Positions 49,598 to 58,879 are shown, counted from the first letter of the stretch. The stretch is 64,000 bases of DNA from Candidatus Cryptobacteroides excrementipullorum (GCA_017695065.1 JADILZ010000014.1:1-64000); one strand, 5' to 3'. Program-made: numbers and translations. Notes: generated from the sequence alone by a model not told the origin.

Positions 49598-50956
49598 TTA
49601 AAGTAATGACCTGGCAGCACTTGACCCGGCCAGGTTTCCGGTGGAGAAGGCTATCTGCAGGTTATATCCTCCGGTGTCGCCGTCAAGGTCGAGGACCTCG
49701 CCGGCGAAGTACAGCCCGCTGCAGAGCCTGGACTCCAGAGTCTTGGCAATGACACTTTCTGCTGATACCCCTCCTGCAGTGACTACACATCTCTCATAGC
49801 CGACAAAGCCGGCTATGTCGAACTTCCACGCTTTCAGCGCTCTGGCGATATTCTTATGGTCGGTGCCGGGGTTGCATTTCATAAATCCCGGAATCAGGGA
49901 CGCAGGGAGCAGTTTTCCTGACAGTACACGGAACTTGTCCTTGTATTGTTTTCCTTTGCTCCTCCTGTCCTCGGAAATTTCGTTCCACAGTTTTGAAACC
50001 CTTGCTTCCAGGGCTTCCTGCCTGACGGCAGGTTTCATGTCTATTGACACGGCGGCTTTCGCCCCGTTTATTATTGCGTTGACACATCTCCTGCTTACCT
50101 TGAATCCTACAGGTCCTTCGATTCCTCCGTCTGTAAAGTCCAGATCCCCGAATTCCTCCTGGACAGGATTGCCGTCAATCCACAGGGTAAGGCTTATGTT
50201 CTCAAGAGAGTTGCCGTTGAGCAGGGTTCCGGTCTCTGACATCGGGACAGATCTGCCTATATGTCCGTGGATGCTTTCCGCGGCATTCCGGGTGTCTTTG
50301 CCTGACGGAATGGATTTATAGTTCCTTGGGACTATAGCTGTGAGGGACGGGAAACGTCTGCTGATTTTGTGCCCTGTCTCTTCAGCCCATCTGTAACCGT
50401 CTCCTGACGAGCCTGTGGACGGGTAGGAGAGTCCTCCTGTCGCGATGATGAGCCGTCTGCATGTGAAAGTCTGACCTCCTTTGCACCGGATTTCGAAGAA
50501 CTGCTCTTCTCCGGCCGGCTTCCGTACGGATATGTCCTCCGCCTCGCATCCGGTCAGGATTTTCGCTCCGGCATTCTTCACGGCCGTTACCAGGGCATCT
50601 ACAACGTCAGCTGACCTGTGGGATGCCGGGAAAACCCTGTCCCCGCGTTCCAGGACCGGTTCGAGGCCAGTGGATCCGAGCCATTCCACAGTCTTTACCG
50701 GAGGCATTGAGAAGAAGGCAGGTTTCAGAAGATTGCTTTTGGGATGGACATGTGTGGAGAAACTTTCCCAGTCTTTCATGTTCGTGAAATTGCACCGCCC
50801 TTTCCCGGTTATCATCACTTTCCGTCCCGGTCTCGGCATCTTTTCAAGCACAGTGACACTCCCTGTCCTTCCGGACGCTTTGATGGCCGTCGCAGCACCG
50901 GCTGCTGCAGCCATCCCGGCTGCACCTCCTCCTATTATTATAATGTCTTCCATCAT
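49598..50956 (-). CDS. NAD(P)/FAD-dependent oxidoreductase, HI0933/YhiN family
   Basis: A 452-residue flavoprotein starting with the dinucleotide motif IIIGGGAAGMAAA. EKMPRPGRKVMITGKGRCNFTN is represented by the family signature GRKVMITGKGRCN near residue 44. ATGGLSYPSTGSSGDGY lies in the middle, and AGEVLDLDGDTGGYNLQ near the C-terminus. The family is known as YhiN/HI0933-like (BaiN group); the physiological substrate is unclear. It converges on mnmA with only 5 bases between stop codons. Confidence 0.88.
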   Translation of the reverse strand: MMEDIIIIGGGAAGMAAAAGAATAIKASGRTGSVTVLEKMPRPGRKVMITGKGRCNFTNMKDWESFSTHVHPKSNLLKPAFFSMPPVKTVEWLGSTGLEPVLERGDRVFPASHRSADVVDALVTAVKNAGAKILTGCEAEDISVRKPAGEEQFFEIRCKGGQTFTCRRLIIATGGLSYPSTGSSGDGYRWAEETGHKISRRFPSLTAIVPRNYKSIPSGKDTRNAAESIHGHIGRSVPMSETGTLLNGNSLENISLTLWIDGNPVQEEFGDLDFTDGGIEGPVGFKVSRRCVNAIINGAKAAVSIDMKPAVRQEALEARVSKLWNEISEDRRSKGKQYKDKFRVLSGKLLPASLIPGFMKCNPGTDHKNIARALKAWKFDIAGFVGYERCVVTAGGVSAESVIAKTLESRLCSGLYFAGEVLDLDGDTGGYNLQIAFSTGNLAGSSAARSLL

Positions 50957-51051
50957 CTCATTTTTGCTGACATATCATGCAGTATGCCTCCCATATATAA
51001 AAATGATGATGAAAATCTGCACCTGCATGGGGTAATTTAAAATATTTTATT

Positions 51052-51059
51052 AAATTTGC
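51052..51059 (+). promoter_or_regulatory. -7 box of tRNA-Thr
   Basis: TAAATTTG (exact) lies 39 bases before the tRNA 5' end. The leader contains a small CCTTTTC/GAAAAGG hairpin. Confidence 0.65.
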
Positions 51060-51098
51060 AGTCCCTTTTCGGAGACACTTCGGAAAAGGCGTTTCAAA

Positions 51099-51171
51099 GC
51101 CACTTTAGCTCAGTCGGTAGAGCAACGCATTCGTAACGCGTAGGTCGTGGGTTCGAATCCCATGAGTGGCT
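51099..51171 (+). tRNA. tRNA-Thr, anticodon CGT
   Basis: A 73-base cloverleaf: acceptor GCCACTT with GAGTGGC, D arm GCTC/GAGC, anticodon loop TTCGTAA (CGT, reads ACG), T arm GTGGG-TTCGAAT-CCCAT, discriminator T. The CCA end is not encoded. The last anticodon-stem pair (A31 with C39) is a mismatch. It is a stand-alone gene, ending 6 bases from the convergent FAH-like gene. Confidence 0.95.
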
Positions 51172-51176
51172 CTTCC

Positions 51177-51758
51177 CTAGAAAAATATACTGAAACCGAA
51201 CAGGGCGTTCCCGCAGAATGTCCCTGTTATCCTTATCTCTTCCCGGTCCTTCCCGAGTTCTCCTTTCCCGGCGAGTGGGGCTGGATCTGCCAGCTCTACG
51301 GCAACCATGTCACCGATTCGCAAAGAAACCGTGTGTGATACCTCCGAGACCGCATCCTCGATCATCTTCTGTGATCCGCATGAGGTCCTGAACAGCTCGC
51401 TTCCGTCCTTCTCTACTGTAAATTCATTCGAGCCTTCCTGGAGTGTGACCCTGTTGTACATTGGAAATGGCAGCACTGAGGTCTGGTCCCTGCATGATGA
51501 CGCCGCGTAGGCCATCGCGGAACCGTCCATCAGTGTCCCGTCATAGAGCAATATCCCGTAGCCTATTGAGTCGTAGTATCTTTCAGCGAACTTCCTGCCT
51601 ATGCATTTTCCTGCCTTGCATATCCTTGCGAACAGCACAGGTGTGTACAGGTAGCTGTTTACGGAATCGGGAGAGAAAAGATCCCTGTCTTCCCTCTCCC
51701 AAGTAGTATCCGGACGGCAGTAGCACCTGCCTTCGTGTGTCTTGACTATGATGTTCAT
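51177..51758 (-). CDS. Uncharacterised protein distantly resembling fumarylacetoacetate hydrolases
   Basis: A 193-residue protein without signal peptide. The segment KAGKCIGRKFAERYYDSIGY resembles the FAH family, in which a similar stretch lies near the active site. But the usual metal-binding glutamates of the ExE motif are not evident, and the protein is shorter than FAH enzymes. I therefore give only a possible fold, not a reaction. It lies 41 bases downstream of the exonuclease gene in the dnaN operon, which may reflect position rather than function. Confidence 0.5.
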   Translation of the reverse strand: MNIIVKTHEGRCYCRPDTTWEREDRDLFSPDSVNSYLYTPVLFARICKAGKCIGRKFAERYYDSIGYGILLYDGTLMDGSAMAYAASSCRDQTSVLPFPMYNRVTLQEGSNEFTVEKDGSELFRTSCGSQKMIEDAVSEVSHTVSLRIGDMVAVELADPAPLAGKGELGKDREEIRITGTFCGNALFGFSIFF

Positions 51759-51799
51759 TATGTGTGTGTTAGGAAAAGTCCCGGCATGCGGAGAAAATC

Positions 51800-52708
51800 T
51801 CAGAACAGCCTTCCTGTGAATTTCTCTTTCAGCTGGTTCACCGATTCGTCAAACTTTTCTCCTGTGAGAGGTTCCCTTCTTGCCGCCGCGGCATCCCTCT
51901 TCTCCTTTTCATACTGCTGCTTCAGCAGAGCGAACTGGCGCTTGGTGTCGAGGGTGAACTCCCCGTTGTCAATCCAGCTGAAATATGACGGTTCTGTCGT
52001 GTATACCTCCCTCGCGGTCTTGCCCTTGTGCTTTCCGAAATTGATGACGGGTTCTTTCCGCTCATTGTATGTGAGCCGCCCTGCATAATCGACCATCTTC
52101 TGCCTTTCGGAGAAATTGGACAGGAACTCCACACTGTTTTTCAGTGTCTCAGGGTAGCGGTCAAGCTGGGATTTCAGCACTTCGTATGTGGCGAGCGTAT
52201 CAGCTTCCGCTGCATGGGCATTCTCGAGTTCCCTCCCGCAGTAGAATCTGTATGCGGCCTTCAGGTTACGTGGCTCCATCACATGGTATATGTTCTGGAC
52301 GTCCACCATCTTCTTCTCGTGCAGGTTCACCGGTATGTCTTTGCCTTCGTAGCGTCTGACACGTTCCAGTTCCTCAGCCAGCATCGGAAGATCGAACTTG
52401 GTGGAGTTGAACCCTGCAAGGTCGCTTCCTTCAAGCCATTCCACCACTTCATCCGCTATGTCTGAAAATCTCGGACAGTCCTTCAGCTCCTCATCGCTTA
52501 TCCCGTGGACAGCCTGTGCGCTCGGGGCGATCTTCTTCTGGCAGTTTCCTGCATAGTCCCAGGGCTTTACCCTCCATGTCTTTATCCTTTCTTCAGAGCC
52601 GGGCATCACCTTGACGAAGCTCAGCTCTATTATCGCGTCTGAGGCTATATTCAGGCCGGTACTTTCTATGTCGAAGAAAAGTATCGGCCTCTGGAGATTC
52701 AATTCCAT
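51800..52708 (-). CDS. DnaQ-like 3'-5' exonuclease (DEDDh)
   Basis: A 302-residue protein with an N-terminal exonuclease domain: FDIESTG (Asp13, Glu15), AGFNSTKFDLPML (Asp106), and HAAEADTLAT (His165, Asp170), the complete DEDDh set. Residues about 215-255 (INFGKHKGKTAREV, PSYFSWIDNGEF) form the small DUF3820-like module found in ExoX-type proteins; a coiled, charged C-terminus follows. It probably trims single-stranded DNA in repair. It lies 25 bases after dnaN, consistent with a replication or repair role. Confidence 0.87.
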   Translation of the reverse strand: MELNLQRPILFFDIESTGLNIASDAIIELSFVKVMPGSEERIKTWRVKPWDYAGNCQKKIAPSAQAVHGISDEELKDCPRFSDIADEVVEWLEGSDLAGFNSTKFDLPMLAEELERVRRYEGKDIPVNLHEKKMVDVQNIYHVMEPRNLKAAYRFYCGRELENAHAAEADTLATYEVLKSQLDRYPETLKNSVEFLSNFSERQKMVDYAGRLTYNERKEPVINFGKHKGKTAREVYTTEPSYFSWIDNGEFTLDTKRQFALLKQQYEKEKRDAAAARREPLTGEKFDESVNQLKEKFTGRLF

Positions 52709-52733
52709 ATATGGTCGCTTTGTATGTGTTTTG

Positions 52734-53855
52734 TTATGAAATCATTATAGGCATGAGAATGCCGCAGATCCTCTCGCTTTCAGCCTCATCTTCGGAAGGG
52801 ACCACGAGGGCTGCGCGCCTGCTGTCGGCAAACTTCATCACGATCTCGTTGCAGGTCATGTTGCTCAGAATCTCGGTCACGAAAGTGGACTTGAAGCCTA
52901 TCGTAAGGTCCTCGCCGTCATACTGGCAAGGAACTTTCTCGTATGCTGCGATGGAGAAGCCGAGATCCTGTGCGGAAAGCTCCAGTGTATCGTGCGTCAT
53001 GTCGAATTTTATCAGGTTCGAAGCCTTGTTGGTGCAGACCGACACGCGCCTTACGGTATTGAGGAACTGTACCCTGTCTATGCGCAGGATGTTGGAGTTG
53101 TTCTGCGGGATGACATCACGGTATTTCGGATATTTGCCTACGACGAGCCGGCATACGACCATTGTCTTGTCAAACTTGAATACGGCGTTCTTGCTGTCGA
53201 ACGAGATTTCCACGTCTTCTGTGTCCTTGCTTATGATGGAGCGCAGTACGGCTGCCGGTTTCTTGTGGAGGATGAACGATGCCTTCTCCGATGCCTTCAC
53301 ATCCTTGGTAGTGTAGCAGATGAGCTTGTGTGAGTCTGAGGCTACCAGTGTAGTGGAGTCTGTATCGATGTCGAACAGTATGCCGTTCATGGCAGGCCTT
53401 ATCTCATCGTCTGCTGTAGCGTATATCGTCCCTGCAATCCCGTCCACAAGGCTCTGTGCAGGGAAGGAGAGTGTCACTGCCGTGTCGTCTGTCGTGGTGA
53501 TGGCAGGATAGTCGGCTGCAGGGAAATACGGCAGTGTGGAGGCTCCGCTCGACCACCTGCACTCGAATGAGCTGTCCCCCGTCGTGCAGATGGACAGAGG
53601 CTGGTCAGGAAGCTCCTTCAACAGATCCGTGATGTGCCTTGCCGGTACTGCAATCTGCCCCTCCTCCTCCGCGCTTTCCACTTCTAGCTGTGTCCGTAGC
53701 GTAAGCTCTGTATCGGAAGCTGTTATTTCCAGCTGGTTCCCGTTGAGGACAAAAAGGAAATTCTCGAGTATCGGCTGTGCTGACTTCGCCGGGATGGCTT
53801 TTGAGACTGCAAGAATGCCTTTAAGCAGTTCTGCACTTGAAACTATGAATTTCAT
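52734..53855 (-). CDS. dnaN: DNA polymerase III subunit beta (sliding clamp)
   Basis: A 373-residue clamp that encircles DNA and tethers polymerase and repair factors. It has three repeated clamp domains; MKFIVSSAELLKGI opens the first, and the C-terminal PSEDEAESERICGILMPIMIS contains the hydrophobic pocket end typical of beta (usually MP.RL; here MPIMIS). The start at 53855 replaces a frame to 53891 that runs back to the -7 box. It is first in a three-gene operon (dnaN, exonuclease, FAH-like). dnaA is not adjacent, as is common in Bacteroidota. Confidence 0.95.
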   Translation of the reverse strand: MKFIVSSAELLKGILAVSKAIPAKSAQPILENFLFVLNGNQLEITASDTELTLRTQLEVESAEEEGQIAVPARHITDLLKELPDQPLSICTTGDSSFECRWSSGASTLPYFPAADYPAITTTDDTAVTLSFPAQSLVDGIAGTIYATADDEIRPAMNGILFDIDTDSTTLVASDSHKLICYTTKDVKASEKASFILHKKPAAVLRSIISKDTEDVEISFDSKNAVFKFDKTMVVCRLVVGKYPKYRDVIPQNNSNILRIDRVQFLNTVRRVSVCTNKASNLIKFDMTHDTLELSAQDLGFSIAAYEKVPCQYDGEDLTIGFKSTFVTEILSNMTCNEIVMKFADSRRAALVVPSEDEAESERICGILMPIMIS

Positions 53856-53894
53856 ATATTTAATTTTTACTTTCTTTCTGAAAAGTTCCAATCA

Positions 53895-53902
53895 CAAATG
53901 TA
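53895..53902 (-). promoter_or_regulatory. -7 box of dnaN
   Basis: The minus-strand octamer TACATTTG (exact) lies 39 bases ahead of the start at 53855. Confidence 0.65.
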
Positions 53903-53998
53903 TAAAAGTTTTTCGAGATGTTTGGCATATAATTTGACTTTTTCAGGCGCGGTTCTGGCTGACAGGGCCGTTCCAGTTTGAATTTAAAGTTTTTAAAT

Positions 53999-55426
53999 AT
54001 GAAAAAAGGTATTATTATGGTGCTGTTGTCAGCACTGGTAGGTGGAATTACGGCGTACGCCGTGGTAAAGACTGCAGAGCCTGAAGGTAACAAAGTGATA
54101 GTGTCCAATGACGGTGCGGCATACAGGACTGTCAATCTGGCACAGACCGATTATCCGGATTTCACGTATGCGGCCGAGTCGGCTGTAGATGCCGTGGTTT
54201 ATGTGAAGGTGACAGCAGTTGATGTCAGGAGATCGGCTCCAAGTTCCATATTCGATTTCTTTTTCGGATATGAAGGCACTCCGGAAAAGAGGGAGAGGGT
54301 CGGCAGCGGTTCCGGAGTGATCATACGCCCGGACGGTTATATCGTCACCAACAACCATGTAGTTGAAGGCGCCTCCAAAATAGAGGTTACGCTCAACAAC
54401 AACAAGTCTTACGAGGCGACCCTTATCGGCACTGACCCGGCAACTGACGTCGCCCTCATAAAGATAGAGGCACAGGGCCTTCCTGTCGTGCCGTTCGGGG
54501 ATTCGGACAACCTGCGTCTCGGGGAATGGGTCCTGGCTATAGGAAGCCCTTACGACCTGAGATCTACCATCACAGCCGGGATTGTAAGCGCAAAAGGCCG
54601 TTCGATGCCTAACTATAAGGAGGAATTCAAGATCGAGTCTTTCATCCAGACCGATGCGGCCGTCAATCCTGGAAACAGCGGCGGCGCTCTTGTGAACAAG
54701 GCAGGCGAGCTGGTCGGAGTCAATACCGCAATCATTTCCCAGACAGGGTCTTATACCGGATATTCATTTGCAATCCCTTCCAACATTGTCAAGAAGATAT
54801 GCTCAGACCTTATCGATTACGGAAGTGTCAAACGTGCCCTTCTGGGTGTTACTATGACGCCGGTTACAGATGAAATCGCCAAAGATTTGAAACTTTCTTC
54901 AGTACAGGGCGTATATATAAAAGAGGTTTTGAAAGGGAGCGCTGCTGACGAGGCCGGCATAAGGGAAGGAGATGTGCTTGTAGCCATTGATTCCATGAAA
55001 GTCGTGAATGCTTCGGACGTGCAGGCCAAGGTTAACAATTTCTACCCTGGCGACAAGGCTCTCATGACCGTAGTGAGAGACGGGAAGGAGAAGACAGTCG
55101 AGGTCACCTTCAAGGGTACGGCCGCCGAGAACGGCACTGTAGATGAGGAAGGCGGAGTGGCATTCTATGGCGCACGCCTGAAGGAAGCGCCTCAGGAAGA
55201 CCTTGACAGGCTTGGTATCAAGCATGGCGTGGAGATAGTCTCCGTCGGTCCTGGCAAGATAATGGATGCTGGAGTATCGGACGGATTCATAATACTCTAT
55301 GTCAATGACCAGCCGGTAAGCAAGCCTCAGGATGTACTGGATATCGTGAAGAAGCAGAAGAGGTCTGTGTTTATCGAAGGAGTCACCTCCTATGGCAAAC
55401 CATCCTATTTCGGCTTCGGAATATAG
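53999..55426 (+). CDS. htrA: HtrA/DegP-family periplasmic serine protease
   Basis: A 475-residue Do-type protease-chaperone. The N-terminal hydrophobic segment (residues 3-24) is a signal or anchor. The trypsin-like domain has His120 (TNNHVVEGA), Asp150 (ATDVALIK) and Ser227 (NPGNSGGA). Two PDZ domains follow (VQGVYIKEVLKGSAADEAG; ARLKEAP-type second). It degrades misfolded envelope proteins. ATG at 53999 gives the proper signal start; the seven-codon longer form is less likely. rpoD follows after 15 bases, probably on the same transcript. Confidence 0.93.
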   Translation: MKKGIIMVLLSALVGGITAYAVVKTAEPEGNKVIVSNDGAAYRTVNLAQTDYPDFTYAAESAVDAVVYVKVTAVDVRRSAPSSIFDFFFGYEGTPEKRERVGSGSGVIIRPDGYIVTNNHVVEGASKIEVTLNNNKSYEATLIGTDPATDVALIKIEAQGLPVVPFGDSDNLRLGEWVLAIGSPYDLRSTITAGIVSAKGRSMPNYKEEFKIESFIQTDAAVNPGNSGGALVNKAGELVGVNTAIISQTGSYTGYSFAIPSNIVKKICSDLIDYGSVKRALLGVTMTPVTDEIAKDLKLSSVQGVYIKEVLKGSAADEAGIREGDVLVAIDSMKVVNASDVQAKVNNFYPGDKALMTVVRDGKEKTVEVTFKGTAAENGTVDEEGGVAFYGARLKEAPQEDLDRLGIKHGVEIVSVGPGKIMDAGVSDGFIILYVNDQPVSKPQDVLDIVKKQKRSVFIEGVTSYGKPSYFGFGI

Positions 55427-55441
55427 GAGACAGATTTATAT

Positions 55442-56302
55442 ATGAGACAGCTAAAGATTACAAAATCGATTACGAACCGTGAGAGTGCTTCGCTGGACAA
55501 ATATCTGCAGGAGATCGGCCGTGAAGAGCTGATAACAGTGGAAGAGGAGGTAGAGCTCGCGCAGCGGATCAGGAAAGGTGACCAGAAGGCACTTGAAAAA
55601 CTTACAAGGGCGAACCTGAGGTTCGTGGTCTCTGTGGCCAAGCAGTACCAGAACCAGGGACTCAGCCTCCCGGACCTTATCAACGAGGGCAATCTCGGGC
55701 TGATAAAGGCGGCTGAGAAGTTTGACGAGACAAGAGGCTTCAAGTTCATTTCATACGCGGTATGGTGGATCAGACAGTCTATACTCCAGGCCCTTGCGGA
55801 ACAGTCGAGGATTGTAAGACTTCCGCTGAATCAGGTAGGATCTCTCAACAAGATCAACAAGGCTCTTTCAAGATTTGAACAGGAACACGAGCGGATGCCT
55901 TCAACCGATGAGCTTTCGGAGATGATAGATGTCCCGAAAGACAAGATCGCTGACACGCTAAGGGTGTCCGGCAGGCATGTCTCTGTGGATGCCCCCTTCG
56001 TGGAAGGGGAGGACAACAGCCTTCTGGACGTGCTTGTGAACAACGACTCCCCGAATGCCGACAAAGGTCTGGTGAACGAGTCCCTGAACAGAGAGATTGA
56101 AAGGGCCCTTTCCACCCTTGCCACCCGTGAGAGGGAGATTGTCAAGTCGTTCTTCGGGATCGGATGCCAGGAGATGACACTGGAGGAGATAGGCGAGAGG
56201 TTCGGGCTTACGCGCGAGCGTGTGAGACAGATCAAGGAAAAGGCCATCCGGAAGTTGAGAAGCAACTCGAGAAGCAAGCTGCTCAAGAGCTACCTCGGAT
56301 AG
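55442..56302 (+). CDS. rpoD: Primary RNA polymerase sigma factor RpoD, Bacteroidota type
   Basis: A 286-residue group 1 sigma factor with regions 1.2-4 and no region 1.1, the known form of the Bacteroidota housekeeping sigma. Region 1.2 is [16 protein letters not shown]; region 2 holds [30 protein letters not shown] and [13 protein letters not shown]; region 4.2 holds [19 protein letters not shown]. It recognises the TTTG and TANNTTTG boxes seen throughout this window. It is closely linked to htrA upstream and followed by a hairpin terminator. Confidence 0.96.
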   Translation: MRQLKITKSITNRESASLDKYLQEIGREELITVEEEVELAQRIRKGDQKALEKLTRANLRFVVSVAKQYQNQGLSLPDLINEGNLGLIKAAEKFDETRGFKFISYAVWWIRQSILQALAEQSRIVRLPLNQVGSLNKINKALSRFEQEHERMPSTDELSEMIDVPKDKIADTLRVSGRHVSVDAPFVEGEDNSLLDVLVNNDSPNADKGLVNESLNREIERALSTLATREREIVKSFFGIGCQEMTLEEIGERFGLTRERVRQIKEKAIRKLRSNSRSKLLKSYLG

Positions 56303-56316
56303 CGGGACAGTAGAGA

Positions 56317-56373
56317 GTGACCCAAAGGGGATGCGGGACTGAATTTTCCCGGAAAGCATCTTTTTTGAGTCAC
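56317..56373 (+). terminator. Hairpin terminator after rpoD
   Basis: An 18-base arm (56317-56334) pairs with 56356-56373, including three G-T wobbles and one mismatch. The stem arms resemble those at 18979-19039. Confidence 0.6.
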
Positions 56374-56420
56374 TTCCTTTGTGTACAGGAACATAGTCAA
56401 GATAAAACATATACCCGGAA

Positions 56421-58223
56421 ATGGAAATGAATATAAACCCTGAAAAGTTTTTGGCAGAAAAGGCCGCGGAGGCGGTCAGGACTCTTTACGGAACCGATTT
56501 TGGACAGTCGGCGCTCCAGGTCCAGGTGACAAGGAAGGAATTTGAAGGTGACTACACTCTGGTGGTGTTCCCCCTGCTCAAGGTCTCCAAGGCTTCACCG
56601 GAGGCCACGGGAAATGCCATCGGTGCATATCTGACAGAAAACTATGCGGAAATCTCTGGTTACAATGTCGTCAAGGGATTCCTGAACATATCGTTCTCTA
56701 CAGTATTCTGGAACGGCCTGTTCGCAGCCATCGCCTCTGCGGATGATTTCGGACAGCTCCCGTCCTCCGGCAGGACAGTGATGGTGGAGTTCTCTTCCCC
56801 GAATACCAACAAGCCTCTGCATCTGGGTCATATCAGGAACAACCTTCTCGGCTGGTCCGTCTCCAGGCTCCTTGAGGCCAACGGTCATCGGGTTCTTAAA
56901 GTCAATCTGGTGAATGACAGGGGAATACATATTTGCAAGTCGATGCTGGCCTGGCTTAAGACTGGCAATGGGGAAACTCCGGAATCTTCCGGCAAGAAAG
57001 GCGACCACCTTGTAGGTGACTATTACGTTGCCTTCAATGATATGTACAAGGCCGAGGTGGACAGGATGGTCGCTGAAGGGACACCGAAGGAAGAGGCTGA
57101 GAAGAATGCCCCGATATTGAAGGAAGCACAGGCCATGCTCCTGAAATGGGAACAGGGTGATGAGGAGACTGTCGCACTCTGGAAGAAGATGAACGGTTGG
57201 GTATATGACGGTTTCGACAAGACATACCGCGATCTGGGTATCTCTTTCGACAGGACATATTATGAATCCCAGACATACCTTTTCGGCAAGGCTCTGGTGC
57301 AGAAAGGTCTGGATATGGGGATCTTCGAGAAGGAAGCGGACGGCTCCGTATGGTGCGACCTCACTGCGGACGGGCTTGACCGCAAGCTGCTTCTTCGCGG
57401 GGACGGCACATCCGTATATATTACCCAAGACCTCGGGACGGCGGAGCAGAGATTTACCGAATACAGCCTCGACGAGCATGTCTATGTAGTCGGCAATGAG
57501 CAGAATTACCATTTCCAGGTGCTGAAACTCATCCTCAAGAAGCTCGGCTTCGCGTGGGCGGACAACATCTATCATCTGTCATACGGCATGGTTGAGCTTC
57601 CGGAAGGTAAGATGAAATCCCGTGAAGGCACGGTGGTGGATGCCGATGACCTGATAGAGAAGATGTACTGCACGGCCAAGGAGACATCTCTGGAGCTCGG
57701 CAAGCTCAGTGACATGAGCCAGGATGAGCAGGAAGCTCTTTTCCGCATGATCGGACTCGGGGCACTGAAATATTTCATCATCAAGGTGGATCCTAAGAAG
57801 ACCATGCTTTTCGACCCGAAGGAATCCATAGATTTCAACGGCAACACAGGGCCTTTCATCCAGTACACCCATGCTAGGATTAAATCCATCCTGAGGAAAG
57901 CGGATGCAGCGGGACTGTCATACGGACCTGATGCTGTCAAGCCTGACATGCCTCTGTCGCCTAAGGAGATACGCATCATCAAGATGCTTGATTTCTTCCC
58001 GGGGAAGATTGCTGAGGCAGGAGCAGCCTACTCTCCGGCTGTCATAGCCAACTATGCATACGACATTGCTAAGGAGTTCAACCAGTATTATCACGACACG
58101 CCGATTCTCAAGGAAGAGGATGCAGGCATGCTGAGATACCGTCTTGCGCTCATCAGCAAAGTGGCGCAGGTGCTTGTAAAGGCCATGTCGATACTCGGTA
58201 TCGAGCTTCCTGAAAGGATGTGA
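56421..58223 (+). CDS. argS: Arginyl-tRNA synthetase
   Basis: A 600-residue class I synthetase charging tRNA-Arg. Conserved sites: the N-terminal tRNA-binding domain; SPNTNKPLHLGHIRNN with the HIGH-type signature HLGH; YGMVELPEGKMKSREG with the KMSK-equivalent; and the DALR anticodon-binding domain (NTGPFIQYTHARI, then ANYAYDIAKEFNQYYH) at the C-terminus. Length is normal. The initiating ATG is followed by a second two codons later. It has its own transcription unit after the rpoD terminator. Confidence 0.95.
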   Translation: MEMNINPEKFLAEKAAEAVRTLYGTDFGQSALQVQVTRKEFEGDYTLVVFPLLKVSKASPEATGNAIGAYLTENYAEISGYNVVKGFLNISFSTVFWNGLFAAIASADDFGQLPSSGRTVMVEFSSPNTNKPLHLGHIRNNLLGWSVSRLLEANGHRVLKVNLVNDRGIHICKSMLAWLKTGNGETPESSGKKGDHLVGDYYVAFNDMYKAEVDRMVAEGTPKEEAEKNAPILKEAQAMLLKWEQGDEETVALWKKMNGWVYDGFDKTYRDLGISFDRTYYESQTYLFGKALVQKGLDMGIFEKEADGSVWCDLTADGLDRKLLLRGDGTSVYITQDLGTAEQRFTEYSLDEHVYVVGNEQNYHFQVLKLILKKLGFAWADNIYHLSYGMVELPEGKMKSREGTVVDADDLIEKMYCTAKETSLELGKLSDMSQDEQEALFRMIGLGALKYFIIKVDPKKTMLFDPKESIDFNGNTGPFIQYTHARIKSILRKADAAGLSYGPDAVKPDMPLSPKEIRIIKMLDFFPGKIAEAGAAYSPAVIANYAYDIAKEFNQYYHDTPILKEEDAGMLRYRLALISKVAQVLVKAMSILGIELPERM

Positions 58224-58370
58224 CGGGACGGCTGTCTTCGAGACAGAAAAATGAATACTTTTTTGATTATTTTTTTTGAAAATGTACGCTGTATTCGGGA
58301 AAAATGTTCTATACTTGCATCCGAATTTCAGAAACGGGTTTTTCAGATACATTGAAAGAAAAAGTAAGAC

Positions 58371-58736
58371 ATGGATAATAAGTCAATCAATCAGAAAAAG
58401 AGAGCAGTAGTCAGCTTTGAAAACATGACTGAGGAGCTGGCGGCGGCATTTGCCGAGAAGTACCCTAAGGGTTTCAGTGACTATTTCCCTGACCTGCAGA
58501 AATATGACAAACCTGACGGTACAAGTTTCTATGCTGTGACACTGGAGATTCCTGATGCAATCTACCTGGTGAAGATCAAGGTCAAGACAGACGATGCTGA
58601 TGACATAGAGCGGTGGCTTGACGGAGATGATGACGGAGATGACGGAGTAGGAGATGACGGAGATGGAGAGGATCTTCCAGATGACAATATCGCACAGTAT
58701 GCGACAGGTGACGATGACCCGTCGGATTCTGATTAA
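58371..58736 (+). CDS. Small conserved acidic protein of Bacteroidota
   Basis: A 121-residue protein with a structured N-terminal part (KKRAVVSFENMTEELAAAFAEKYP pattern, then FYAVTLEIPDAIYLVKIKVK) and an extremely acidic C-terminal tail rich in Asp (about residues 75-121). Similar proteins of unknown role occur in Bacteroides and relatives; some databases label them DNA primase, for which I see no catalytic motif. A near-consensus -7 box (TATACTTG, 58310-58317) precedes it and a strong terminator follows. The acidic tail could mimic nucleic acid or bind metal, which is speculation. Confidence 0.7.
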   Translation: MDNKSINQKKRAVVSFENMTEELAAAFAEKYPKGFSDYFPDLQKYDKPDGTSFYAVTLEIPDAIYLVKIKVKTDDADDIERWLDGDDDGDDGVGDDGDGEDLPDDNIAQYATGDDDPSDSD

Positions 58737-58764
58737 AGAACAGATTTATGATGCAAAAATCCGG

Positions 58765-58801
58765 AACCGGATGACAGGCTTTAACGGGCTGTCATCCGGT
58801 T
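58765..58801 (+). terminator. Intrinsic terminator after the acidic protein gene
   Basis: A perfect 13-bp stem (58765-58777 with 58789-58801) with an 11-base loop, followed by Ts. Confidence 0.85.
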
Positions 58802-58861
58802 TTCTGTATGCCCTGCGGACCGCTTCCTGGAATGAAAAACCTTTAAAAAAAGAAAAAAGGC

Positions 58862-58879
58862 AAAAAAAAGGAAAAACAT
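58862..58879 (+). promoter_or_regulatory. A-tract element upstream of the propeller lipoprotein gene
   Basis: Eight As, GG, five As and CAT. The 17-mer is shared with the element at 10745-10761, and its GG lies exactly 45 bases before the -7 box in both places. Confidence 0.45.
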
